64,000 nt of DNA, from assembly GCF_039545455.1 (NCBI RefSeq), contig NZ_CP154467.1:2164501-2228500 (forward strand), written 5' to 3'. Position 1 is the stretch's first letter, and the number at the start of each line of letters is the position of its first letter. The position numbers and the translations under genes are program-made. This document shows, in pieces, positions 19,206-29,973 of this stretch. Source of the stretch: Brucella sp. BE17. GTDB taxonomy: Bacteria; Pseudomonadota; Alphaproteobacteria; Rhizobiales; Rhizobiaceae. The notes below the pieces were generated by a model. That model did not search any database. It was not told the origin of the DNA and saw only the letters and a program-made list of their open reading frames with translations.

Positions 19206-22160
19206 CTAATGCGCTTCGTCCCAGTTATGTGCGGCCCGCGCATCGACGTGGAGAGGAACCGATAAAGACACCGCAGGCATGGCCGCATTTTCCATGATCG
19301 TGCGCACGACAGGTATGGTCTTTTCGACTTCTGTGTCAGGCACCTCGAAAATTAGTTCGTCATGAACCTGCAACAGCATGCGTGCTGCGAGCGTCTCCGT
19401 TTCGAGCGCCTCTTCCATGCGGATCATGGCGCGGCGAATGATGTCGGCGGCAGAACCCTGGATCGGTGCATTGATCGCCGCGCGTTCGTTGAAGGCACGC
19501 ACCTGCGGGTTGGAGGCCCTGATCTCCGGATAATGCGCACGGCGCCCAAAGATCGTCTCGACATAGCCATGCTCGCGGGCAAAAGCCTTTGTCGCTTCCA
19601 TATAATCCTTGATGCCTGGAAAGCGTTCAAAATAGGTGCGGATATATTGGCCAGCTTCCTCTCGTGGAATGGAAAGCTGGTTGGCAAGGCCGAAGGCAGA
19701 AATGCCGTAGATGATGCCGAAATTGATCGCCTTGGCACGACGGCGCACGTCGGATGGCATGCCTTCCACTGGTACACCGAACATTTCCGATGCCGTCATG
19801 GCATGAATATCGATACCATCGGCAAATGCCTGTTTCAATTGGGTAATATCGGCGACATGGGCCAGAACGCGTAGCTCGATCTGGCTGTAATCGGCAGAAA
19901 TCAGCTTGTTGCCGGGCTCTGAAACGAAAGCTGTCCTGATCTTGCGGCCTTCGCTCGTGCGCACCGGAATATTCTGCAGGTTCGGATCGGACGAGGACAG
20001 GCGCCCCGTCGAGGTCGATGCCATGGAATAGCTGGTATGGACGCGTTTTGTGCCGGGGTTAATAAAACCCGGCAGCGCATCGGTATAGGTCGATCGGAGT
20101 TTGGTGAGCTGGCGCCAGTCAACGATCTTGCGCGGCAGTTCGTGGCCAGCAGCGGCCAGATCTTCGAGCACCTGAGCGGAAGTGGACCACTGTCCGGTCT
20201 TGGTTTTGCTGGCACCGGGCAGGCTCATCTTGCCAAACAATATATCGCCCAGTTGCTTGGGCGAGCCGGGATTGAATTTTTCCCCCGCCAGTTCATAAAT
20301 TTCGTCCTCGAAGCGGGCGGCACTTTGCGCGAGTTCCCCGGAAAGCCGCGACAGCACTTGTCGGTCGACCGAAATACCGCGCTCTTCCATACGCGCCAGA
20401 ACGTCGATCAGCGGGCGTTCAAGGCGCTCATAAACCGACATCAGTCCTTCGGCTGCAAGGCGTGGTTTCAACACCTGCCAGAGGCGCAGCGTCACATCGG
20501 CGTCTTCTGCGGCGTAAGCCGTGGCGCGTTCGATATCGACCATATCGAAGGTCACGGCGCTTTTGCCACTGCCCGCCACGTCCTTATAGGGGATCGGCAC
20601 ATGGCCAAGCCAGCGTTCAGACAGCGGGTCCATGCCGTGGCCGCCGGTGCCTGCATCCAGCACATAGGAAATCAGCATCGTGTCGTCGAAGGAAACGATA
20701 TTGACCCCATGGCGGCGCATGACCAGCCAGTCATATTTCATGTTCTGCGCAACCTTCAGAACCGACGCATCCTCAAGCACGATTTTCAGCGCGGCCAACG
20801 CGTCATCAAGCGCGATCTGCCCCTCGACCAGCCCGCCGCCCAGAAGATCACCGGCACCGCTTTTATGCTGCAAGGGCACATAGGCCGCCTTGACTGGCCT
20901 GCCGTCCTGCGGGGCCAGCGCCAGCGAAAACCCGACCAGTTCCGCCTGCATCGGATCGAGTGAATTGGTCTCGGTGTCAAAGCCAACCAGTCCGGTTTCA
21001 AACGCTTCGGCCAGCCAGAGGTTCAGCGTGGCGATATCGCGGATAGCGACATAGGTGTCACGGTCAATCTTTGTAGCAAGACCCGCTGCTCCCCGTTTTT
21101 CCGCAAGGGCTTTGGGTGTCAGACCAGCGGTTGGCGCTTGCGGCACTGCGTCAGACACGGGTGTGTCGAGCTTCGCAGGCACATCCATGTCGGGGCCATG
21201 CACATCAGAAAGGTCGGCATCCTTGCCCCAGTCGGTTTCGATATGGCAGGGTTCGATAGCCGATGCGTCCGTATCGGTGGCGTCCGCCACGCGCCGTGTA
21301 AGCGAGGTGAATTCGACGGCCTTCAAAAAGCCGATCAGGCGTGGGCCGTCCTGCGGCTCCAGCACCAGTGCATCAAGTTCGACATCAAGCGGCACATCGG
21401 TTTTAAGTGTCACCAGTTCGCGCGAGATCTTGGTTTGCTCGGCAAAGGCGATGATATTTTCGCGGCGCTTGTTCTGCTTGATTTCACTGGCGCGTGCCAG
21501 AAGCGTGTCAAGATCGCCAAATTCGGTCAACAATTGTGCCGCGGTTTTGGGGCCGATGCCGGGAATGCCTGGAACATTATCGGTTGAGTCGCCCGTCAGC
21601 GATTGCAGATCGATCATTTTCTCAGGACCCACACCCCATTTCTCGATCACTTCGGGAATGGAAATCTGCTTGTCCTTCATGCCGTCATACATCGACACAT
21701 TTTGCGTGACGAGCTGCATCAGGTCCTTGTCGGAGGAGACGATAGTGACGTCGCCGCCTGCCTTTTCGGCAAGGCGCGCATAGGTGGCGATCAGGTCGTC
21801 GGCCTCAAATCCTTCCTTCTCGATGCAGGGCAGGTTGAAAGCTTTTGTCGCCTGTCGTATCAGGCCGAATTGCGGGATGAGGTCTTCGGGCGGCGCCGTG
21901 CGGTTGGCCTTGTATTCAGGATAAAGCGTGTTGCGGAAGGTTTTCGATGAATAGTCGAAAATGACCGCGAAATGCGTTGGCACCACCCCGACCTCGGTGT
22001 CGCGGGCGTCTTTCAACAGCTTCCACAGCATGTTGCAGAAGCCGGAAACAGCACCGACCGGCAGCCCGTCCGATTTGCGGGTCAGCGGCGGGAGGGCATG
22101 ATAGGCCCGGAAAATATAGCCCGAACCGTCAACGAGAAAGAGATGATCGCCTTTTTTCAT
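19206..22160 (-). CDS. polA: DNA polymerase I
   Basis: A 984-residue repair and Okazaki-fragment-processing polymerase. It has the N-terminal 5'-3' exonuclease domain (residues 1-300; FLVDGSGYIFRAYHALPPL, GFEADDLIATYA, SSDKDLMQLV), a 3'-5' exonuclease domain (about 370-560) that keeps the DxE metal-binding pair in VGFDTETNSLD and so is probably proofreading-active, and the polymerase domain (about 600-984) with motif A DYSQIELRVLAH, motif B RRAKAINFGIIYGIS and motif C VHDELIFEVP. It is single and divergent from the M20 peptidase gene across a 465-base gap. Confidence 0.97.
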   Translation of the reverse strand: MKKGDHLFLVDGSGYIFRAYHALPPLTRKSDGLPVGAVSGFCNMLWKLLKDARDTEVGVVPTHFAVIFDYSSKTFRNTLYPEYKANRTAPPEDLIPQFGLIRQATKAFNLPCIEKEGFEADDLIATYARLAEKAGGDVTIVSSDKDLMQLVTQNVSMYDGMKDKQISIPEVIEKWGVGPEKMIDLQSLTGDSTDNVPGIPGIGPKTAAQLLTEFGDLDTLLARASEIKQNKRRENIIAFAEQTKISRELVTLKTDVPLDVELDALVLEPQDGPRLIGFLKAVEFTSLTRRVADATDTDASAIEPCHIETDWGKDADLSDVHGPDMDVPAKLDTPVSDAVPQAPTAGLTPKALAEKRGAAGLATKIDRDTYVAIRDIATLNLWLAEAFETGLVGFDTETNSLDPMQAELVGFSLALAPQDGRPVKAAYVPLQHKSGAGDLLGGGLVEGQIALDDALAALKIVLEDASVLKVAQNMKYDWLVMRRHGVNIVSFDDTMLISYVLDAGTGGHGMDPLSERWLGHVPIPYKDVAGSGKSAVTFDMVDIERATAYAAEDADVTLRLWQVLKPRLAAEGLMSVYERLERPLIDVLARMEERGISVDRQVLSRLSGELAQSAARFEDEIYELAGEKFNPGSPKQLGDILFGKMSLPGASKTKTGQWSTSAQVLEDLAAAGHELPRKIVDWRQLTKLRSTYTDALPGFINPGTKRVHTSYSMASTSTGRLSSSDPNLQNIPVRTSEGRKIRTAFVSEPGNKLISADYSQIELRVLAHVADITQLKQAFADGIDIHAMTASEMFGVPVEGMPSDVRRRAKAINFGIIYGISAFGLANQLSIPREEAGQYIRTYFERFPGIKDYMEATKAFAREHGYVETIFGRRAHYPEIRASNPQVRAFNERAAINAPIQGSAADIIRRAMIRMEEALETETLAARMLLQVHDELIFEVPDTEVEKTIPVVRTIMENAAMPAVSLSVPLHVDARAAHNWDEAH

Positions 22161-22345
22161 GGCACAAGGATTAGATCAAAGCGCGTGAGAAGGGAACATG
22201 TTCTCTGTCAGCAGCCACCGCCATCCACTTGAAAGCTGTGCAGGATGATCCGCTAGGGTGCCAGGGGGCTTAAGGATTCCAACATTTGCTCTTACTAGCC
22301 ATCACGCCGCCATAACATTTTTGTTACATATTTGTAATATTCAAT

Positions 22346-22372
22346 GCCCTTGAATAGCCACTTTTGAAGGGC
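22346..22372. other. Short hairpin GCCCTT / AAGGGC upstream of the hairpin array
   Basis: Six-base arms at 22346-22351 and 22367-22372, just upstream of the C-rich hairpin row. It may be the first element of the same RNA or unrelated. Confidence 0.3.
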
Positions 22373-22384
22373 CAAATCAGGGAC

Positions 22385-22560
22385 ATCGACAGTGCGTCGA
22401 TCTCCGGTTTTTCAACCCGTCCCCCGTTGGATGCCGGATGTGACGGTAGCCTCATTCCCCTCTCCGGGCTGCCGTCTTGAGTGTAGTGATATGGCCGTTA
22501 CGGTATCCCCCCTCACCGTGACGGCCAATTCATGTCCACTGTCTGTTTTGCATGCGAATT
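22385..22560 (+). ncRNA. Candidate structured RNA: consecutive hairpins with C-rich loops
   Basis: Five hairpins follow one another on the plus strand. (1) ATCGAC/GTCGAT at 22385-22401. (2) TCCGG..CAAC / GTTG..CCGGA at 22403-22438, with apical loop CCGTCCCCC. (3) GACGGTAGCC / GGCTGCCGTC at 22442-22476, with a loop containing TTCCCCTCTCC. (4) GGCCGTTACGGT / ACCGTGACGGCC at 22493-22526, with loop ATCCCCCCTC. (5) AATTCATG / CATGCGAATT at 22527-22560. Three successive loops expose C/U-rich stretches able to pair with Shine-Dalgarno sequences, as in alphaproteobacterial trans-acting RNAs with anti-SD loops. It lies in the gap between polA and the peptidase gene, so it could be a small RNA or the peptidase 5' leader. 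No T-tract terminator is visible after it. Confidence 0.5.
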
Positions 22561-22625
22561 GGGTTTCTTCTGCGCGTTGCTGGTTGTAGTGTGCCGGCAG
22601 TTCTACGACTCGTCAGGAAATAACC

Positions 22626-24023
22626 ATGTCCGCGCCATCACTCGATAAAGTTCTCGATCATCTCGACGCCAATCTCGACCAGAGCCTCGAACGCCTGTTC
22701 GACCTGCTGCGGATCAAATCGATTTCCACCGATCCCGCCTATAGGGATGATTGCCGCAAGGCGGCGGAATGGCTGGTCGAAGATTTGAAATCGATCGGTT
22801 TTAGAGCAAGCGTACGTGACACGCCCGGCCATCCGATGGTGGTCGCCCATCATGAGGGGGCGAGCGCTGACGCGCCGCATGTGCTCTTCTATGGCCATTA
22901 TGATGTGCAGCCGGTTGATCCGCTCAACCTTTGGGAAAACGACCCGTTTGAGCCTGCGATCAAGGATATGGGCAATGGCCGCAAGATCCTCACCGGGCGA
23001 GGCACGTCCGACGACAAGGGGCAGTTGATGACCTTTGTCGAAGCCTGCCGCGCCTATAAGGCCGTGCATGGCAATTTGCCGGTCAAGGTGACGCTTCTGT
23101 TTGAGGGTGAGGAAGAATCTGGTTCGCCATCGCTCAAACCGTTCCTTGATGCGCATAAGGATGAGCTCAAGGCGGATGTGGCGCTGGTCTGCGACACGGC
23201 TATGTGGGACGCTGAAACGCCCGCCATCAGCGTGGGCCTGCGCGGGCTTGTTGGCGAGGAAATCGTTATTCATGCCGCCGACCGCGACCTGCATTCGGGC
23301 TTTTTCGGCGGTGCTGCCGCCAATCCGATTCATGTGCTTTCGAAAATTCTGGCCGACCTGCACGACGAAACCGGTCGCGTGACGGTTGCCAATTTTTATG
23401 ACGGCGTGGAAGAGACCCCATCGCAGATACTGCAATCCTGGGAAAGCCTTGGTCGCACGCCGGATAATTTCCTTGGACCTGTCGGCCTCTCCGTGCCCGC
23501 GGGTGAACAGGATCGCAGCGTTCTCGAACTGATCTGGGCGAGGCCTACGGCAGAAGTCAACGGGATCATCGGCGGTTATACCGGCGAGGGTTTCAAGACG
23601 GTCATCGCGGCTGAAGCATCGGCCAAAGTGTCGTTCCGTCTGGTGCACAAGCAGGACCCGGACAAAATCCGCGCCGCCTTCCGTGCTTTTGTTGAAGAAC
23701 GCCTGCCTGCCGATTGCTCGGTGGAGTTCCACCCGCATGGCGGCTCGCCGGCAATCCAGTTGCCCTATGACTCACCGCTGGTCTCCAAGGCCAAGGATGC
23801 GCTTTCCGACGAATGGCCAAAGCCTGCCGTGTTGATCGCCATGGGCGGCTCGATCCCGATTGTCGGTGATTTCGACACATTCCTCGGCATGGAATCGCTG
23901 CTGGTTGGTTTTGGTCTGGAAGACGACCGCATCCATTCGCCCAATGAGAAATATGAGCTGGACTCCTTCCACAAAGGACAGCGCTCTTGGGTTCGGATTT
24001 TGGCTGCTATCGCCGCCAAGTAG
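22626..24023 (+). CDS. M20-family metallopeptidase (dipeptidase-like)
   Basis: A 465-residue zinc hydrolase of the M20/ArgE/DapE family, closest in pattern to the cytosolic dipeptidase/CNDP branch. Metal-binding segments are FYGHYDVQPVD near residue 90 (His, Asp), GRGTSDDKGQLMTF near residue 125 (Asp), EGEEESGSPSL near residue 160 (catalytic and ligand Glu), and VALVCDTAMWD. HSGFFGGAAANP marks the lid/dimerisation domain. Substrate is unknown. ATG at 22626 follows AGGAAATAACC. The long leader contains a row of hairpins that may be part of its mRNA. RNase D follows after 47 bases. Confidence 0.88.
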   Translation: MSAPSLDKVLDHLDANLDQSLERLFDLLRIKSISTDPAYRDDCRKAAEWLVEDLKSIGFRASVRDTPGHPMVVAHHEGASADAPHVLFYGHYDVQPVDPLNLWENDPFEPAIKDMGNGRKILTGRGTSDDKGQLMTFVEACRAYKAVHGNLPVKVTLLFEGEEESGSPSLKPFLDAHKDELKADVALVCDTAMWDAETPAISVGLRGLVGEEIVIHAADRDLHSGFFGGAAANPIHVLSKILADLHDETGRVTVANFYDGVEETPSQILQSWESLGRTPDNFLGPVGLSVPAGEQDRSVLELIWARPTAEVNGIIGGYTGEGFKTVIAAEASAKVSFRLVHKQDPDKIRAAFRAFVEERLPADCSVEFHPHGGSPAIQLPYDSPLVSKAKDALSDEWPKPAVLIAMGGSIPIVGDFDTFLGMESLLVGFGLEDDRIHSPNEKYELDSFHKGQRSWVRILAAIAAK

Positions 24024-24070
24024 AGTTCGTATCATGGCGGCAATCGCTGACAAATAAGGAATAATCACAT

Positions 24071-24688
24071 ATGACGATTCGTTTTCATAAAAACGATCTG
24101 CCAGATCTCGAACATTATCAGGTGGATCAGGTTGCCATCGACACCGAAACGCTGGGATTGAACCCGCATCGCGACCGACTTTGCGTGGTGCAGATTTCGC
24201 CCGGCGACGGCACGGCCGATGTTATCCAGATCGAGGCAGGGCAGAAGAAGGCGCCGAATCTGGTCAAGCTTTTGAAAGACCGCTCGATTACAAAAATCTT
24301 TCATTATGGCCGTTTTGATCTCGCCGTGCTGGCGCATGCCTTTGGTACCATGCCGCAGCCGGTCTTCTGCACCAAGATCGCTTCGAAATTGACCCGCACA
24401 TATACGGATCGCCATGGGTTGAAGGAAATCTGCGGCGAGTTGCTCGAGGTTTCCATTTCCAAGCAGCAGCAGTCTTCGGACTGGGCAGCGGAAGTGCTTT
24501 CACAAGCACAGCTTGAGTATGCGGCATCCGACGTTCTTTATCTGCATCGCCTTAAGGCGGTTCTGGAAAAGCGCCTTGAGCGCGACGGCCGCGCAAAACA
24601 GGCTGAGGCCTGCTTCAAGTTCCTGCCGACACGCTCCGAACTCGACCTGATGGGCTGGCCAGAAGCGGATATTTTCGCGCATAGCTGA
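24071..24688 (+). CDS. Ribonuclease D-like 3'-5' exonuclease
   Basis: A 205-residue DEDD-family exonuclease consisting of the catalytic domain alone, without the HRDC domains of full RNase D, as is common in Rhizobiales. Motif I is AIDTETLGLNP (DxE), motif II is HYGRFDLAVL and motif III is YAASDVLYLHRL with the tyrosine of the DEDDy type. It probably trims tRNA or other small RNA 3' ends. It is followed by a strong hairpin terminator. Confidence 0.88.
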   Translation: MTIRFHKNDLPDLEHYQVDQVAIDTETLGLNPHRDRLCVVQISPGDGTADVIQIEAGQKKAPNLVKLLKDRSITKIFHYGRFDLAVLAHAFGTMPQPVFCTKIASKLTRTYTDRHGLKEICGELLEVSISKQQQSSDWAAEVLSQAQLEYAASDVLYLHRLKAVLEKRLERDGRAKQAEACFKFLPTRSELDLMGWPEADIFAHS

Positions 24689-24744
24689 CAATGATCACAA
24701 GGATTTCCCTTGCGTCTGTCGGGATATTTCATTGTTTGAGCAAT

Positions 24745-24780
24745 TGAACCGGCAGGGAAAAATTCTGCCGGTTCAGTTCT
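24745..24780 (+). terminator. Terminator after the RNase D-like gene
   Basis: A perfect 11-base stem TGAACCGGCAG / CTGCCGGTTCA with a 9-base loop is followed by GTTCTTTG. The T-tract is short but the stem is strong. Confidence 0.7.
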
Positions 24781-24793
24781 TTGATCAGAACGC

Positions 24794-24915
24794 TTACTTG
24801 TGCGGTGCTCCAAGTGCGCAGATCGGGTATGGAATTTTGCCCGGAGCTGCGCAGTCGTCTAAGCATTTCTGCCAGTCATGCGAGAAAGCGCATGCAGAAG
24901 TATAGCCGACACAGG
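24794..24915 (-). pseudogene. 3' fragment of a cysteine-rich small protein
   Basis: On the minus strand the last 40 or so codons read CVGYTSACAFSHDWQKCLDDC and then AAPGKIPYPICALGAPHK, a cysteine-rich ending that looks like a secreted small protein. Upstream of about 24915 the frame continues only as the antisense of the Omp25-family remnant, so its 5' part has been lost at the junction. I do not recognise the family. Confidence 0.4.
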
Positions 24916-25192
24916 ACAGGCTGCTGACGCAATCGTTGAACAACCGGCACCCGAGTTCGTTGCGCCGACCTTCACTTGGAATGGCGACATCTATGGTGTG
25001 GACTTCTCTGAAAGCAAGACGCTGACTGGCTGGACCGTTGGCTCCGACTATGCCGCGACTGACAATGTGATCCTGCGTCTTGAATATCGTTATGCCGATT
25101 ACGGCGAAAAATCGCACAACTTCAACGGCTTACGGGTCAAGGATGACTTCAAGACCAATAAAGTCCGTTTTGGTGTCACTTACAAGTTCTGA
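24915..25192 (+). pseudogene. Internally deleted Omp25/Omp31-family gene remnant
   Basis: The remnant keeps the mature N-terminus (QAADAIVEQPAPEFVAPTFTW) fused directly to the C-terminal third (NGDIYGVDFSESKT through to the terminal FGVTYKF). The signal peptide and about 110 central residues present in the neighbours are gone. The C-terminal part is nearly identical in DNA to the intact gene at 25478-26161, and the similarity runs on past the stop through the terminator into the next gap. A further short deletion removed part of the GGGF codons (GWTVGSDYAATDN). It is a decayed copy of a tandem duplication with no start or signal peptide. Confidence 0.75.
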
Positions 25193-25208
25193 TCTTTGAT
25201 TGAATAGC

Positions 25209-25234
25209 AAAAAACCCCGCTTCGGCGGTGTTTT
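25209..25234 (+). terminator. Decayed copy of the Omp25-family terminator
   Basis: It corresponds to the intact terminator at 26178-26206, but the 3' arm reads GCGGTG instead of GCGGGG, leaving a mismatch in the stem. This fits with decay of the upstream remnant. The following 25235-25477 is AT-rich and non-coding. Confidence 0.5.
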
Positions 25235-25423
25235 GTGGATTAGAATTTGCATACTTTCTGTGTCCAGAAGATATTTCATCCTAACAATATAATAATAAAT
25301 CTATTTTAAGTGTAAAGTAATAATTATAATTAAATAAGTTATTTTCAATAAAAATATTGTTTCTGGATTAAATTATTTGATATTTTATTGATGTTGCTTA
25401 AATGATACATAATATCTTTAAAG

Positions 25424-25444
25424 ACATCCTATAATACAGCTGTA
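25424..25444 (+). promoter_or_regulatory. Candidate promoter block before the first intact Omp25-family gene
   Basis: A TATAAT -10-like box at 25431-25436 sits in AAGACATCCTATAATA, a sequence repeated almost exactly before the second gene (26420-26439). No good -35 hexamer is visible at 17 bases, so activation may be needed. Conservation in both copies supports function. Confidence 0.45.
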
Positions 25445-25477
25445 TTTTTAATCGATATTTCAATCAGGAGATTTTTT

Positions 25478-26161
25478 ATGAAGTTAAAGTTATTTCTTTT
25501 TGTCTCGGTTGCCTGTGCGGCCGCTTCGGGTGTAAAAGCCGCCGATGCCATTGTGGAGCCTGCTCCGGTGCCCGTGGTCATCGCTCCGTCCTTTGCCTGG
25601 AAGGGTGCCTATATTGGTGGCCAGGTCGGTTATGGTTGGAGCAAGTCCGATTTCAGCAGCGGTTTCGCCACCTTCGACAAGCAGAAGCCGGATGGTTTCC
25701 TCGGCGGTCTTTATGCCGGTTATAATTTCGATCTCGGAAACAACGTCGTTCTTGGTATTGACGGCGATATTACTTACAATGATGTTTCCAAAGGTATTAA
25801 CATTCCCGGTAGTAGCTTTGCCCTCGGGAGCTTTGACCATAAGCTGCGCTGGTCGGGTGCCGTGCGTGCCCGTGCTGGCTATGCCTTTGACCGCTTCTTG
25901 CCTTATATTGCCGGTGGCGTGGCTTTCGGTAGCGTGAAGAATAATGGCGACATCTATGGTGTGGACTTCTCTGAAAGCAAGACACTAAGTGGCTGGACCG
26001 TTGGCGGTGGCTTTGACTATGCCGCGACTGACAATGTGATCCTGCGTCTTGAATATCGTTATACTGATTACGGCGACAAATCGCACGACTTCAACGGCTT
26101 GCGGGTCAAGGATGACTTCAAAACCAATGATGTCCGTCTCGGTGTCGCTTACAAGTTCTGA
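25478..26161 (+). CDS. Omp25/Omp31-family outer-membrane protein (first intact copy)
   Basis: A 227-residue outer-membrane beta-barrel protein of Brucella group 3 (Omp25/Omp31 family, HbpA-like). A signal peptide (about residues 1-21, ending KAADA) precedes a mature part starting ADAIVEPAPVPVV. Family motifs are WKGAYIGGQVGYGW, DGFLGGLYAGYNFDLGNNVVLGIDGD, RARAGYAFDRFLPYIAGG, NVILRLEYRYTDYG and a C-terminal FKTNDVRLGVAYKF ending in phenylalanine for barrel insertion. AGGAG lies seven bases before the ATG. I think this pair corresponds to omp25c/omp25d but cannot say which copy is which. Confidence 0.9.
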   Translation: MKLKLFLFVSVACAAASGVKAADAIVEPAPVPVVIAPSFAWKGAYIGGQVGYGWSKSDFSSGFATFDKQKPDGFLGGLYAGYNFDLGNNVVLGIDGDITYNDVSKGINIPGSSFALGSFDHKLRWSGAVRARAGYAFDRFLPYIAGGVAFGSVKNNGDIYGVDFSESKTLSGWTVGGGFDYAATDNVILRLEYRYTDYGDKSHDFNGLRVKDDFKTNDVRLGVAYKF

Positions 26162-26177
26162 TCTTTTGTTGAATAGC

Positions 26178-26206
26178 AAAAAACCCCGCTTTGGCGGGGT
26201 TTTTTA
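26178..26206 (+). terminator. Terminator after the first Omp25-family gene
   Basis: A stem ACCCCGC / GCGGGGT extended by A/T pairs, with a TTTG loop and a T-run. The rest of the gap up to 26455 is AT-rich without a gene. Confidence 0.85.
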
Positions 26207-26419
26207 TGATTAATGCTTGCAGAATTTCTGTGTCCAGAAGATGTTTCATTGCGACAATATAATAAGAAATTTATGATGGTTTTATCTTTGGTATTACAAT
26301 AATAATTATAAATAAACACCTATTGCTCATATGTTAAAATATTATTAGTTAAAATTACAACAAAATTGGGATAAATTACTTAGTATTTCGAGAGGGTGGC
26401 TGTGGTGATATATCCTCCT

Positions 26420-26439
26420 TGAAGACGTCCTATAATAAT
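26420..26439 (+). promoter_or_regulatory. Candidate promoter block before the second Omp25-family gene
   Basis: GAAGACGTCCTATAATAATA matches the block before the first copy (25424-25444) at most positions, including a TATAAT box, and lies at a comparable distance from the start codon. Confidence 0.45.
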
Positions 26440-26482
26440 ATATCCGTATTTTTAATTGACGTTTCATTCAGGAGATTTTTTT

Positions 26483-27175
26483 ATGAAGCTTAATTTATTT
26501 CTTCTTGTCTCGGGTGCCTGTCTGGCCGCTTCGGGCGCACAAGCCGCAGATGCCATTGTGGAGCCCGCTCCGGTACCTGTCGTCATCGCTCCGTCCTTCA
26601 CCTGGTCGGGCGCCTATATCGGCGGACAGGTCGGCTATGGCTGGGGCAAGTCGCGCCTGACCGCTTCTAATCCGGACGATGATGTTAATATCTTCAATTT
26701 AAAGCCGGATGGTTTCCTTGGCGGTCTTTACGCCGGTTACAACTTCGACCTTGGCAATAGTGTCGTGCTGGGTATCGATGCCGATGCGACCTATAATGAT
26801 CTGAGTGGAAAACAGTCTGAAACTATCGACGACGTGACGGGCACACTGGAGAGTAATCTACGCTGGTCGGGCGCGCTACGCGCACGGGCAGGCTACGCCG
26901 TTGATCGTGTTATGCCTTACATCGCGGGTGGTGTTGCGTTCGGCAATATCAGCGCTAAAGTTACAGTGCTGGGTGAGAGTCGCGAGGCGACCAATACCTA
27001 TACCGGTTGGACTGCTGGTGCTGGTGTGGATTATGCCGCCACTGACAATGTGGTTCTTCGGCTTGAATATCGTTATACGGATTACGGCAAACACAGCTAT
27101 GAATCTCAATATTCAAAGGTCGACAACAAGTTCAAGACCAGTGACGTCCGTCTCGGCGTTGCCTATAAGTTTTGA
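26483..27175 (+). CDS. Omp25/Omp31-family outer-membrane protein (second intact copy)
   Basis: A 230-residue paralogue of the preceding gene. The ATG at 26483 follows AGGAG by nine bases; a start further upstream at 26456 has no ribosome-binding site. It has a signal peptide (about residues 1-22, ending AQAADA) and the same mature N-terminus. The barrel motifs WSGAYIGGQVGYGWGKS, DGFLGGLYAGYNFDLGNS, RARAGYAVDRVMPYIAGG, NVVLRLEYRYTDYG and the C-terminal FKTSDVRLGVAYKF are retained. It differs from the first copy mainly in the surface-loop regions (for example the residues after GKSRL and near the ESREATNTYTG stretch). Probably omp25c or omp25d of Brucella. Confidence 0.9.
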   Translation: MKLNLFLLVSGACLAASGAQAADAIVEPAPVPVVIAPSFTWSGAYIGGQVGYGWGKSRLTASNPDDDVNIFNLKPDGFLGGLYAGYNFDLGNSVVLGIDADATYNDLSGKQSETIDDVTGTLESNLRWSGALRARAGYAVDRVMPYIAGGVAFGNISAKVTVLGESREATNTYTGWTAGAGVDYAATDNVVLRLEYRYTDYGKHSYESQYSKVDNKFKTSDVRLGVAYKF

Positions 27176-27187
27176 TGTCAGAACAAG

Positions 27188-27215
27188 AAAAAGCCCCGCA
27201 ATGCGGGGCTTTTTT
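27188..27215. terminator. Bidirectional terminator between the second Omp25-family gene and gyrB
   Basis: A perfect 12-base stem AAAAAGCCCCGC / GCGGGGCTTTTT with an AAT loop and T-tracts on both strands. It can serve both convergent genes. Confidence 0.85.
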
Positions 27216-27243
27216 ATGGAGCATAAGCGGTTGAATGCCACCA

Positions 27244-29739
<2,496 letters not shown>

Positions 29740-29973
29740 TCACACGACAAAGATGGCTTTAATATAGGCGCTAAAGGCATTTTTTCCAAATTTTACATCG
29801 AAAATTGCCGGGGATTCTTGCCCTTTTGCCGCCCATATCGCGGTCGGCACGAAATATGCGGCGATTATGCTTCTGCCCGTTGCTCCTCTGCGGCGATTAT
29901 AAATCTGGAAGCGCCACAATTGGCTCTTACATAACAATGCGAGGGGCAGTTTTGATCTGCGAGGTAAGTCAGA

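Noticed and set aside
22638..23738. A 366-codon minus-strand frame opposite the M20 peptidase
   Set aside because: Shadow frame; the plus strand carries all catalytic motifs of a well-known family.
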